Below, one piece after another: positions 1 to 8,521 of a DNA stretch of 35,527 bases. The DNA comes from CAITNM01 sp037138055 (lineage in GTDB: Bacteria > Pseudomonadota > Alphaproteobacteria > Paracaedibacterales > CAITNM01), in contig JBAXJB010000014.1 of NCBI GenBank assembly GCA_037138055.1, forward strand, positions 1-35,527, written 5' to 3'. How positions within the stretch are numbered: the first letter of the stretch is position 1; every line of letters begins with the position of its first letter. Position numbers and translations under genes: made by a program. The notes beneath the pieces were generated by a model. It was not told the origin of the DNA, searched no databases, and worked only from the letters and a program-made list of their open reading frames with translations.

Positions 1-1
1 T

Positions 2-814
2 TTTTTGATGTATGTACCACCATTTAGTGGTGCAGTTTTGCACTGCCATTTACATGTGTGCATAGGTGATAATCAATTTTTATCAAATGCGCACTGTTTT
101 AAGCCATGGTGTGATAGTAATGGTCAGCCGAAATATTCTCTGTATATAAATGCTGAAGAAAAAGGCAGAAAAAAAATTAGTAACCTGCAAATTCATAAAC
201 TATACCTAAAGGGGAAGGTGTCTTCTAAAAAAGCTTATGATATTGCTTATTTTTCTATAGAAGATTCTGTTCAAAACATAGAAGGTGTAGAGCTGACTTA
301 TTTAGAACGTATATCTCCTGATTTATTTGGCAAGCATCTAGATGTGATTGGGTATGGGATTAGTGGTGATGTTGGGTCGTGGTTTGGAAGTTGCGATGGT
401 TTAAAGCGAGCGATTGTTAGTCCTATCGATAGTTATTTTTCGTATGTTCCTGGGCAAATAGTAGGAATCGCTTCTTATTTTGGTATGAAGGTAGAGTACG
501 ATGGAGCGGCATCCAGAAAAGATACAGTCATTGCACTTAAGGCTCATCAAGCAGGATTTAGGCCTGGAATGAGCGGCGGAGGAGTATTTTATGATGATAA
601 ATACGTCGCTATATCTTCTCGTCACAATTTTATCCCCAGCTGGAGAAGTCAAATCAGGAGGGCGTTATACACCTTTCTTAAGGGGATAGCAGCATTAGGA
701 ATACCAACCCCTTTTCTTCAGCCCACTATTGGTGATCAAGAGTGTTTTTTAATATTAGGACCTTTAAAAGCTTGGATTGAAAACAAAAGAGAGAGCAGAA
801 AATCTATGAGCTAG
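2..814 (+). CDS. Trypsin-like (S1 family) serine protease, 5' end cut by the window
   Basis: The reading frame is open to the left edge, so the N-terminus and any signal peptide are missing. Numbering from the TTG at position 5, a full chymotrypsin-type triad is visible in the right order: His30 in LSNAHC, Asp79 in YDIAYF and Ser190 in GMSGGG (the family's GDSGG motif with Met for Asp). A DVIGYG stretch at 113-118 fits the strand before the central loop of this fold. Spacing between the triad residues is normal for the family. The substrate is unknown; such proteases are usually exported, so a role in the envelope or towards a host is inference. It ends 6 nt before the stop of the convergent topA. 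The family assignment is fairly sure, a specific function is not. Confidence 0.72.
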   Translation, partial: FLMYVPPFSGAVLHCHLHVCIGDNQFLSNAHCFKPWCDSNGQPKYSLYINAEEKGRKKISNLQIHKLYLKGKVSSKKAYDIAYFSIEDSVQNIEGVELTYLERISPDLFGKHLDVIGYGISGDVGSWFGSCDGLKRAIVSPIDSYFSYVPGQIVGIASYFGMKVEYDGAASRKDTVIALKAHQAGFRPGMSGGGVFYDDKYVAISSRHNFIPSWRSQIRRALYTFLKGIAALGIPTPFLQPTIGDQECFLILGPLKAWIENKRESRKSMS

Positions 815-836
815 ATGTTCCTAGCTTTTCTTTTTT
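809..836 (+). terminator. Rho-independent terminator overlapping two stop codons
   Basis: AGCTAG (809-814), a 6-nt loop and CTAGCT (821-826) are followed by TTTCTTTTTT. The left arm contains the TAG stop of the protease gene and the right arm contains the reverse-strand stop of topA, so both convergent genes end inside the hairpin. The T-tract favours termination of the rightward gene. Confidence 0.55.
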
Positions 837-3226
837 GCTGCTGCTTTTGCTTTTGGCGCAGGTTTAGCTTTTGGTTTAAATCCAGCTCTTGGTGGGGCAT
901 TGCGTTTCTTTTCCAAAATAGCTAACGCTTCTTCCAATGTAACTTCCATGAAATTGTAAGCCTTGGGAATTGAAGTAAACGCACCATCGTATTTTAAATA
1001 AGGACCAAAGCGACCGATGCCTACAAGAATATCTTCCTGAGTTTCAGGGTGCTTACCAATAGGCGAAGGCATAGCTGCCAATTTTAGCGCTTGCTCTAAA
1101 GGAATTGTGTAAGGATCAAACCCAGGCGGAATACTCACTCGTTTTGGTTTTTTGACATCTTTTTCTTCCCATTGCAAATAAGGTCCATAAGGGCCTTTGC
1201 GAACGGTTATATCAACTCCAAGATTAGGGTCTTGACCAAGTACAATAACATCATTTGCTTCTTGTAACCCTTCTTCAGAGTTAGCAGTTCCGTTAAGTGA
1301 CTTTGTATATTTGCAATCAGGGTAACGGTTGCAACCAAGGAAAGGACCAAATTTACTAAGTTTTAGTGAAAGTTGACCCTCGCTACATGTTGGGCAAGCT
1401 TTTGGGTTTTCCTTTGTCATATCAAACAGTGAAGACTCAAGGTCTTTTTGCACGTCGTCTAAAACTTGGCTTATTTTTAAGGGCTCTGCCAATTTTACTG
1501 TGTCATGAAATGGTACCCAAAAAGCGTTCATCACATCAATCCACCCGCGACGTCCACCTGAAATATCATCTAACTGTTCTTCAAGATCAGCTGTGAAATC
1601 ATATTGAACATATTTGGGGAAATAATGACTTAAGAACGAGGTTACTAATCTGCCACGCTGGTCTGGATGAAATTGACGTTTTTCAATGCGAACATAATCA
1701 CGGTCTTGCAGTGTTTGGATTAATGAAACATATGTTGAAGGGCGTCCAATTCCTAATTCTTCAAGCTTTTTAACAAGGCTTGCTTCAGTGTAGCGTGGAG
1801 GAGGCTGCGTGAAATGTTGCTCTGGTGTTATAGAATTAATGCTTACGGTTTCGCCCACGGTTAAAGGAGGCAGTATACGGTCGTCATCATCAGAGGCTTT
1901 TTCATCTTTATTTTCTTGATTCTCTTGGTCTTTACCTTCTTGATAAAGCTTTAAGAATCCATCAAAAACAAGAGTGGAGCCAGTTGCACGTAAAATTGTT
2001 TGTTTATCATGTGAAACAACATCTACTCCAACTTGGTCAAACAGAGCGTTTTCCATTTGGCTTGCAACAGTACGCTTCCAAATAAGTTCATAAAGCTTCA
2101 ATTGTGCTTCATCTAGATGTGCAGCTATTGATTTTGGGGTGCGAACTACATCCGTTGGGCGAATTGCTTCATGCGCTTCTTGCGCGTTCTTTGCTTTGCT
2201 TTTATACAAACGGGGTGCATCTGGCAAATATTGCTTACCAAAATCTTTTTCAATAAATTCTCTTGCTAATGTTAAAGCATCATTTGAAAGATTGACGCTA
2301 TCGGTACGCATGTAGGTTACTAAACCAGTAGTTTCGCCATCTATTTCAACACCTTCATAAAGGCGTTGCGCAAGTTGCATTGTCTTTTTTGGGCTGAATC
2401 CAAGTTTTCTTGATGCTTCTTGCTGTAATGTTGACGTTGTAAATGGTGCTGCAGGGTTACGACGTACCTGCTTCTTTTCGATATCACCAACAGTGAATGT
2501 TGATTTTTCAATAATGTCAGCTGCTGCTTTAGCTGATTCTTCGTTAGGTAAAGAAAACTTATCTAATTTTTTGCCGTTAAGAAAATTCAATTTTGCTAAA
2601 AAGTTAACGCTTGCGCTGTTCATGCACTGGGTTTCAACTGACCAATACTCTTGGGTTTTGAAAGCATCTATTTCTTGCTCTCGTTCGACGATCAAGCGTA
2701 AAGCAACCGATTGCACACGCCCTGCAGAACGAGCCCCTGGAAGTTTTCTCCATAAAATAGGAGATAAAGTAAAGCCTACAAGATAATCAAGAGCGCGACG
2801 TGCCAAGTACGCGTCTACGAGTTCTTTATTAACAGCTCTTGGCGATTTCAGCGATTCTTGGACAGCACGTTTTGTGATTTCGTTAAAAACAATCCGTTGC
2901 ACATTCATGCCGGTGGTTGCTTTCATTTCTTCTAGAACTTGTTGAATATGCCAAGAAATGGCTTCTCCTTCACGATCCGGGTCGGTTGCTAGAAATAAAT
3001 TTTTAGCACCCTTTGCTAAAGCAACAATGTCTTTAATGCGTTTTTTTCCTTGTTCATCAAGTTCCCAAATCATGGAAAAATTGTCATTTGGATTCACTGA
3101 TCCATTTTTTGATGGCAAATCGCGCACATGACCATAGCTAGCAATGACCTTATAGTCACTACCTAAGTACTTGTTTATAGTCTTAGCTTTTGAGGGCGAC
3201 TCTACAATTACGACACTTTGTGCCAA
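821..3226 (-). CDS. topA: DNA topoisomerase I (type IA)
   Basis: Relaxes negative supercoils by passing one strand through a transient single-strand break. The protein has 801 residues. The TOPRIM domain is at the N-terminus (VIVESPSKAK with Glu9, and TDPDREGE at 81-88). The active-site tyrosine is Tyr305 in TYMRTDS. One C4 zinc finger follows (Cys611, Cys614, Cys632, Cys638), then two short TopA C-terminal repeats (GPYGPYL, GRFGPYL) and a Lys/Ala/Pro-rich basic tail. E. coli TopA has more zinc modules; the one-finger, two-repeat layout is common in alphaproteobacteria. The start is a TTG with AGAGG a few bases upstream, and the next residues align with the usual beginning of the family. In many alphaproteobacteria dprA lies upstream; here upstream is the divergent bamD. 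Confidence 0.97.
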   Translation of the reverse strand: MAQSVVIVESPSKAKTINKYLGSDYKVIASYGHVRDLPSKNGSVNPNDNFSMIWELDEQGKKRIKDIVALAKGAKNLFLATDPDREGEAISWHIQQVLEEMKATTGMNVQRIVFNEITKRAVQESLKSPRAVNKELVDAYLARRALDYLVGFTLSPILWRKLPGARSAGRVQSVALRLIVEREQEIDAFKTQEYWSVETQCMNSASVNFLAKLNFLNGKKLDKFSLPNEESAKAAADIIEKSTFTVGDIEKKQVRRNPAAPFTTSTLQQEASRKLGFSPKKTMQLAQRLYEGVEIDGETTGLVTYMRTDSVNLSNDALTLAREFIEKDFGKQYLPDAPRLYKSKAKNAQEAHEAIRPTDVVRTPKSIAAHLDEAQLKLYELIWKRTVASQMENALFDQVGVDVVSHDKQTILRATGSTLVFDGFLKLYQEGKDQENQENKDEKASDDDDRILPPLTVGETVSINSITPEQHFTQPPPRYTEASLVKKLEELGIGRPSTYVSLIQTLQDRDYVRIEKRQFHPDQRGRLVTSFLSHYFPKYVQYDFTADLEEQLDDISGGRRGWIDVMNAFWVPFHDTVKLAEPLKISQVLDDVQKDLESSLFDMTKENPKACPTCSEGQLSLKLSKFGPFLGCNRYPDCKYTKSLNGTANSEEGLQEANDVIVLGQDPNLGVDITVRKGPYGPYLQWEEKDVKKPKRVSIPPGFDPYTIPLEQALKLAAMPSPIGKHPETQEDILVGIGRFGPYLKYDGAFTSIPKAYNFMEVTLEEALAILEKKRNAPPRAGFKPKAKPAPKAKAAAKKKS

Positions 3227-3468
3227 GGAAACCTCTGTCTTTAAATTTTAATAAATTTATTCTATTTAGCACCGCACTGTAGCAAGGCCAAGTGCTTATG
3301 ACAAGCGCCACTCTACAAGTAAGATGAGCATATAACAATTAAAAATACTATCAGAGTATTAATTCAATATAAACACAGAAATTTTTTCTAAATTTTTGGT
3401 TGCACACATCTCTAGGAAACATGTTTTCCTTATGCTATCGTGTCAGAAAATAAAAGCAATATTACATT
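3227..3468. promoter_or_regulatory. Divergent topA/bamD intergenic region
   Basis: This 242-nt AT-rich spacer must hold promoters for topA (leftward) and bamD (rightward). Before bamD, TGC-TATCGT at 3433-3441 resembles an extended -10 box, 28 nt upstream of the GTG start, without a clear -35. A near-palindrome, GGAAACATGTTTTCC, at about 3415-3429 overlaps where the -35 would be and could be an operator. No RNA gene was seen. Confidence 0.3.
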
Positions 3469-4209
3469 GTGAAACGACTTCTCTCTGGGCTACTAGTTCT
3501 ACTTCTTGCATCTTGTGCAGATGATAGTGAAAAATTTGATGAAATGTCAGTTGAACAGCTGTATTTAATGGCTGTTGATCGCATGGAAGCTAAAAAACAT
3601 AAAGAAGCTGGCTTAGCATATGCTGAAGTTGAACGGCAGCATCCTTATTCAGACTGGTCGCTTAATGCGCAAGTTATGGCTGGGTATGCATATTATTTAG
3701 CTAAGAAATATGAAGACGCTGAAGAGTCATTCGAAACATTTATCCAACTCCATCCCGGTCATGAATACGTTCCATATGCAATGTACATGTTAGGTTTGAT
3801 TTCTTATGAGCAGATTCCTATTGTTGAGCGTGACCAAACGCCAGCAAAAGAAAGTGCTGATGCATTCCAAAAATTGATCAATCGTTTCCCAGATTCCAAA
3901 TACGCAAAAGACGGTAGATTAAAAATTGACTTGATTCGTGATCATTTGGCCGCGAAAGAAGTTGAAGTTGCTAGATATTATCAACAAAAAGAAGCGCATT
4001 TGGCCGCTGTTAATCGCTTGAAATTAGTGGTTAAAGAATATGAAAAATCAGCGCACGTTCCAGAAGCGCTCTATCGTTTGGTTATTTCTTATCTAGCTCT
4101 TGGTTTGTATGACGAGGCGCAGGCTTCTGCAGCGGTTCTAGGGCACAATTATAGTGATTCTGATTGGTATTCCCTAGCTTATGAAGCTATGCAAGGGGTT
4201 AAACGCTAA
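3469..4209 (+). CDS. bamD: Outer-membrane assembly lipoprotein BamD (ComL family)
   Basis: BamD is a periplasmic lipoprotein of the BAM complex that inserts beta-barrel proteins into the outer membrane. The product starts from GTG and has a lipoprotein signal peptide ending in a lipobox, LASC, with the lipidated residue Cys16. The rest (246 aa in total) consists of tetratricopeptide-type helical repeats typical of BamD, for example the YLMAVDRMEAKKHKEAGLAY and AYYLAKKYEDAEESFETFIQ units. Length agrees with the family. recN begins 4 nt after the stop, so the two are probably co-transcribed; bamD-recN adjacency is common in alphaproteobacteria. Confidence 0.93.
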   Translation: MKRLLSGLLVLLLASCADDSEKFDEMSVEQLYLMAVDRMEAKKHKEAGLAYAEVERQHPYSDWSLNAQVMAGYAYYLAKKYEDAEESFETFIQLHPGHEYVPYAMYMLGLISYEQIPIVERDQTPAKESADAFQKLINRFPDSKYAKDGRLKIDLIRDHLAAKEVEVARYYQQKEAHLAAVNRLKLVVKEYEKSAHVPEALYRLVISYLALGLYDEAQASAAVLGHNYSDSDWYSLAYEAMQGVKR

Positions 4210-4213
4210 ACGC

Positions 4214-5866
4214 ATGTTACAGACACTCAGTATACGCAATGTAGTGCTGATTGAAGCGTTAGATCTATCTTTCGAATCTGGATTTTGTGTGCTTACCGGT
4301 GAAACAGGCGCTGGAAAATCTATTCTTCTCGATGCCTTGTGCCTGGTTTTGGGGCAACGTGGAGAACAAAATCTTATTCGAAAAAATGTTGAGCAAGCCT
4401 CTGTTTTTGCAGAATTTGAACATGATTCTTACTTTGATAATTTTTTCGAAGAACAAGGCTTACCCAAGCGTGATGTGATTTCTTTGCGTAGAGTTTTGCA
4501 AACAAACGGGCGCTCTAAAGCTTTTATTAATGACGAATCTGTCACGGCACAAACGTTAAAAATTTTAGGTGATCAGCTCATTAATATTCATGGGCAACAA
4601 GATCATTTATTTGAATTAAGTCGTCAACGTGTTCTTTTGGATCAAGCGATTGACTTGAAAATTAGAAATACTGTTGAAGCAGCGCATGAGCATCTTCAAA
4701 CAGCTATTTTTAATTTAAAAGCCTTTGAAGAAAGCATTTCTACTAATCAAAGCCAAAAAGCATTTTTGAAAATGCAGCTGGAAGATTTAAAAAATTTATC
4801 TCCTGTTGAAGGTGAAGAAACATTGCTTTTGCAAAGACGCGAAGCAATTGTTGGGTTTGCAAAAATTGCAGACACGGTAGCTTCTTGTTTGACTGGCCTA
4901 ACATTTCCTAAAGATTTGGCTAGCGAAATAGCGCAACATCAGCAAACCTTAACAAGGTCTAGTCAACCTGGACTAGAAGCCTTAGAAGAAGCTGCTAAGA
5001 GTTTAGACCGTGCTTACATTGAAGTTAAAGAAACGCAACAAGCACTACGAGATTTGCTTGATCAGCATCAAGCCCATGCAAAAGAACTGCAAGCATATGA
5101 TCAACGCTATAGCGAACTGCACTCTGTAGCTAAAAAATATAATATTGCTGGCGATGATTTGTATAACGTTTTGCAAAATTTGCAGGGTCAGCAACAGGCA
5201 CTTGATGACCCTGAATATGAACGTACTCAGTTACAAAAACAATTGAGCAAAGCTAGGCAAGAATATATTGATGCCGCTCAAATTCTATCAAAGCATCGAA
5301 CTCAAGCAGCTAGTGCGCTAGAGAATAATGTGCATAAAGAACTACCAGATTTATTCTTACCTCATGCTCGTTTTCGTACTAATTTTGTTCCTTTGTCAGA
5401 AGCACACTGGAGTGCCTATGGGGTGGAGCAGGTTGTTTTTGAAGTGTGCATGAATCCAGGTCAGCTTTTTACGCCTTTGCACAAAACTGCATCTGGTGGC
5501 GAAATGGCAAGGCTGATGTTGGCATTAAAGGTGGCGACTGCAAATCAACACAACTTATCAACGTTAATTTTTGATGAAATTGATCATGGTGTTAGCGGTT
5601 CAGTGGCGCTTGCAATTGGTAGGCGTTTACGTCGTTTAGGTAAATGCGGTCAAGTTATGGCAATTACTCATTCTGCTCAGGTGGCATCACAAGCGGAACA
5701 TCATCTGGTTGTAGAAAAACAGCAAGAACAAACAACGACAGCTACAACCGTTCAAGTTTTATCTGAAAATGAGCGTGTTAGTGAAATAGCGCGCATGCTT
5801 TCCGGAAATGATGTGAACGACGCCGCTCGTATGGCAGCAATAGAATTAATGAAGGAGCTTCCGTGA
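4214..5866 (+). CDS. recN: DNA repair protein RecN (SMC-like ATPase)
   Basis: RecN is a cytoplasmic SMC-family ATPase that acts in double-strand break repair. The start was set at the ATG at 4214, giving 550 aa, because family members begin with ML-x-L-x-I-x-N; an earlier in-frame ATG at 4181 lies inside bamD. Walker A is GETGAGKS (29-36), the ABC signature SGGE is at 427-430, and Walker B with its catalytic Glu is LIFDE (451-455). The middle is rich in Gln, Glu, Lys and Leu, as expected for the RecN coiled coils. The stop overlaps the murG start by 4 nt (GTGA), so translation of the two is coupled. In relatives ligA often follows recN; here murG does. Confidence 0.95.
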   Translation: MLQTLSIRNVVLIEALDLSFESGFCVLTGETGAGKSILLDALCLVLGQRGEQNLIRKNVEQASVFAEFEHDSYFDNFFEEQGLPKRDVISLRRVLQTNGRSKAFINDESVTAQTLKILGDQLINIHGQQDHLFELSRQRVLLDQAIDLKIRNTVEAAHEHLQTAIFNLKAFEESISTNQSQKAFLKMQLEDLKNLSPVEGEETLLLQRREAIVGFAKIADTVASCLTGLTFPKDLASEIAQHQQTLTRSSQPGLEALEEAAKSLDRAYIEVKETQQALRDLLDQHQAHAKELQAYDQRYSELHSVAKKYNIAGDDLYNVLQNLQGQQQALDDPEYERTQLQKQLSKARQEYIDAAQILSKHRTQAASALENNVHKELPDLFLPHARFRTNFVPLSEAHWSAYGVEQVVFEVCMNPGQLFTPLHKTASGGEMARLMLALKVATANQHNLSTLIFDEIDHGVSGSVALAIGRRLRRLGKCGQVMAITHSAQVASQAEHHLVVEKQQEQTTTATTVQVLSENERVSEIARMLSGNDVNDAARMAAIELMKELP

Positions 5867-6921
5867 TTGTTTTGTGTGCTGGTGGAACAGGTGGTCATGT
5901 ATTTCCAGCTGAAGGATTAGCCTCAGCTTTAAAAAAGCGTGGCCATAAATTAGCACTTCTGACCGATTCTAGAGCGATGAATTTTGTGAACTATGAATAT
6001 TTTGACGCTATCGAAGTACTGAATGTACGACGTGACAACATTTTTATATACCTATTCACTATGCTTAAAGGAATTTTTAAAGCCCTTTGGTTTATAAAAA
6101 AAAATCACGTCACAATTGCTGTTGGTTTTGGTGGATATCCTTCTGTTCCTGGTATGATTGCCGCTCAGTTACTACTGAAAAAAACACTATTACACGAACA
6201 AAATGCCGTACTTGGTCGGGCAAATAAACTTTTGCAACGTTTTGCTAAAGGCTTGGCGATAAGTTTTTCACCTACGCTTGGTGCGCCAAACTCAGCGATT
6301 TGGACTGGTAACCCTGTGCGAAAACTTGTACGCATGGCAATGACCACGCCCAGAGCAGATACTCATGAAAAATTTCATATTTGTGTTGTAGGTGGCAGTC
6401 AGGGTGCAAAGTTATTTTCAGACGTTATTCCAAAGGCTCTTGAGTTGTTGCCGGAATCTCTACAGGAACAACTTACGGTTACGCAGCAATGTCGTCATGA
6501 ACAATTAAATGATGTTAAAAATATTTATGACCGACTAAAAATAAGCTCAACTCTGGAAAGTTTTTTTAGTGATATGCCAAGTAGATTACGCAATGCTGAC
6601 TTAGCAATTTGTCGTGCTGGTGCGTCTACTATTGCTGAATTAACCTGTCTTGGAGTTCCTGCAATTTTTATTCCCTTGGCTATTTCAAAAGATAATGATC
6701 AAGGTGAAAATGCCCGTCAAATAGTAAACGCTGGTGGTGCTTGGGCAATAAATGAATCCGAGTTGACCCCACCAGCTTTAGCACAACTTATTGAAAACGC
6801 CATGAAACATAGAAAAATTTTAGCGGCTATGAGTGAGTCTATTCACCACTTAGCAAAACCTGAAGCAGCAGAAGATTTAAGCGATTGGGTTGAAAGTTTC
6901 TCACAGGATAGCTATCTATAA
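5863..6921 (+). CDS. murG: UDP-GlcNAc: MurNAc-pentapeptide-undecaprenyl-PP GlcNAc transferase
   Basis: MurG makes lipid II by adding GlcNAc to lipid I on the inner face of the cytoplasmic membrane. The GTG start overlaps the recN stop by 4 nt and has AAGGAG 5 nt upstream, so the start is well supported. The N-terminal GGTGGH loop (7-12) and GFGGYPS motif bind the lipid acceptor side. In the C-terminal half, CRAGASTIAEL and the DNDQGENARQ segment match the UDP-GlcNAc site. Length (352 aa) is normal. It sits at the head of a murG-murC-murB run, which in most alphaproteobacteria belongs to the dcw division cluster. Confidence 0.96.
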   Translation: MIVLCAGGTGGHVFPAEGLASALKKRGHKLALLTDSRAMNFVNYEYFDAIEVLNVRRDNIFIYLFTMLKGIFKALWFIKKNHVTIAVGFGGYPSVPGMIAAQLLLKKTLLHEQNAVLGRANKLLQRFAKGLAISFSPTLGAPNSAIWTGNPVRKLVRMAMTTPRADTHEKFHICVVGGSQGAKLFSDVIPKALELLPESLQEQLTVTQQCRHEQLNDVKNIYDRLKISSTLESFFSDMPSRLRNADLAICRAGASTIAELTCLGVPAIFIPLAISKDNDQGENARQIVNAGGAWAINESELTPPALAQLIENAMKHRKILAAMSESIHHLAKPEAAEDLSDWVESFSQDSYL

Positions 6922-6950
6922 GAAGTAACCTTTTTCTGCATAATAATTAA

Positions 6951-8432
6951 ATGAATATTTTACCTGGTCAAACACGCGCACTTCATTTTATTGGAATTGG
7001 TGGTATTGGCATGAGCGGCATTGCCGAAGTGCTTCACCAAAGTGGTTTCAAAGTTCAAGGCGCTGATATAGCTGAAAGCTATAACACAAAAAGACTTCAG
7101 TCTTTGGGTATACCTGTATTTATAGGTCATGATATTCAAAATTTATCCAAGGTACAGGCTGTCGTTATTTCAACAGCTGTTAAGCCTGACAATATTGAAC
7201 TTCTTGAAGCACGTCGATTGCGCATTCCTGTTATGCATCGTTCAGAAATGCTGGCGGAAATTATGCGTGGTCGTTTATCATTGGCCGTAGGCGGAACTCA
7301 TGGTAAGACCACTACCACATCTTTGTTGGCATGGTTGATTGATGCAGCAGGTATGGACCCTACGATTGTAAATGGTGGCATTATTAACGAATATAATACC
7401 AACGCACGTTTAGGCAAAAGTAATTGGGCTGTTGTAGAAGCTGATGAATCCGACGGTAGCTTTACTAGGCTTCCGGCAACCATTGCTGTGGTTACCAACA
7501 TTGATCCTGAACACATGGAGCACTATGGAGATTTTGAATCTTTGTATGCAGCTTTCCGTCACTTTGTAAGAAATGTTCCATTTTATGGATTAGGCGTATT
7601 GTGTGTTGATCACCCAACAGTTCAAAAACTTGCAGAAGAAATTGCAGACCGTCGCATTGTGACTTACGGTTTTAATGAAAATGCAGATGTTTCAGCGCAA
7701 AATGTTAAGTTTAATTTCGATGGTGTTGTTTTTGATGTCGTAATCAAACCTGATTATTTAGAAAAACAACGTGAACTGGAAAATTATGTGGGCGAAAATG
7801 TTACGGCGCTCCCTGCTATTTTAAAAGATATATATTTACCAATGATGGGCAAACATAATGTTCAAAACGCGTTAGCAGTTGTAGCCATCGCTCAAGAGCT
7901 AGGCATTTCTGATGCAGTTTTACGGCATGCTTTTAAGACCTTTAAGGGGATAAAGCGACGATTTACACAAGTTGGAAGTGTGCATGGCGTAAGAATTATT
8001 GATGATTATGCTCATCACCCGGCTGAAATTCGTGCAGTTATTTCTTCAGCTAAGCAAGCTGCTAAAGGAAAAATATATGCAGTCGCACAGCCACACCGTT
8101 ATTCACGATTAAAAGACTTATTTGAAGATTTTGTTAATTGCTTTGAAGGTTGTGAGCAAGTTTTGGTTTCTCCGGTATATACAGCTGGTGAAGCACCAAA
8201 TGGTGTTACGGGTGAAGATTTGGCGAAAAGTATTGCTGAAAAAGGCATGTTGGTTCGTTACTTTGAGTATCCATCTTCTTTGGCTGGTTTGCTAACACCC
8301 TTTTTAGAGCCAGGAGACATGATTCTTTGTATGGGTGCTGGAAGCATTACCACTTGGGCGATTGATTTAGTGCATGACCTAGAACAAACTTTTCAGCCTG
8401 CTTTAAAAGCGGTAAATGAGAACATTTTATAA
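6951..8432 (+). CDS. murC: UDP-N-acetylmuramate--L-alanine ligase
   Basis: Cytoplasmic Mur ligase that adds L-Ala to UDP-MurNAc, using ATP. The N-terminal Rossmann-type domain starts with HFIGIGGIGMSG (12-23). The ATP loop is GGTHGKTT (114-121). EADESDGSF, TNIDPEHMEHYG and the C-terminal DDYAHHPAEI and AQPHRYSR motifs identify MurC rather than MurD/E/F. Length is 493 aa. The ATG lies 29 nt after murG, so they are likely one transcript. A structured 89-nt spacer separates it from murB. Confidence 0.97.
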   Translation: MNILPGQTRALHFIGIGGIGMSGIAEVLHQSGFKVQGADIAESYNTKRLQSLGIPVFIGHDIQNLSKVQAVVISTAVKPDNIELLEARRLRIPVMHRSEMLAEIMRGRLSLAVGGTHGKTTTTSLLAWLIDAAGMDPTIVNGGIINEYNTNARLGKSNWAVVEADESDGSFTRLPATIAVVTNIDPEHMEHYGDFESLYAAFRHFVRNVPFYGLGVLCVDHPTVQKLAEEIADRRIVTYGFNENADVSAQNVKFNFDGVVFDVVIKPDYLEKQRELENYVGENVTALPAILKDIYLPMMGKHNVQNALAVVAIAQELGISDAVLRHAFKTFKGIKRRFTQVGSVHGVRIIDDYAHHPAEIRAVISSAKQAAKGKIYAVAQPHRYSRLKDLFEDFVNCFEGCEQVLVSPVYTAGEAPNGVTGEDLAKSIAEKGMLVRYFEYPSSLAGLLTPFLEPGDMILCMGAGSITTWAIDLVHDLEQTFQPALKAVNENIL

Positions 8433-8436
8433 CAAG

Positions 8437-8489
8437 CGGCTCAAAAAGTGCGAGGGGAACACACCGTTTTGAGCCGAGTCCCTTTCGGG
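8437..8489 (+). other. Structured murC-murB spacer: 10-bp stem plus a short second hairpin
   Basis: CGGCTCAAAA (8437-8446) and TTTTGAGCCG (8467-8476) form a perfect 10-bp stem around a 20-nt G-rich loop. A small hairpin CCC-TTTC-GGG follows at about 8480-8489. No T-tract follows, so it is a poor intrinsic terminator. The loop's GAGGGG could pair with CCCTTT downstream (two G-U pairs), which would give a pseudoknot. It does not match any riboswitch consensus I can recall. It lies 33 nt before the murB ATG, so it could affect mRNA processing or murB translation; that is inference. Confidence 0.4.
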
Positions 8490-8521
8490 TTAATTTAACA
8501 ATAACGTAGAAATATTAATCA

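Noticed and set aside
401..652. 83-aa reading frame on the minus strand inside the protease gene
   Set aside because: It mirrors a gene with a clear catalytic triad, lacks a ribosome-binding site and resembles no family.
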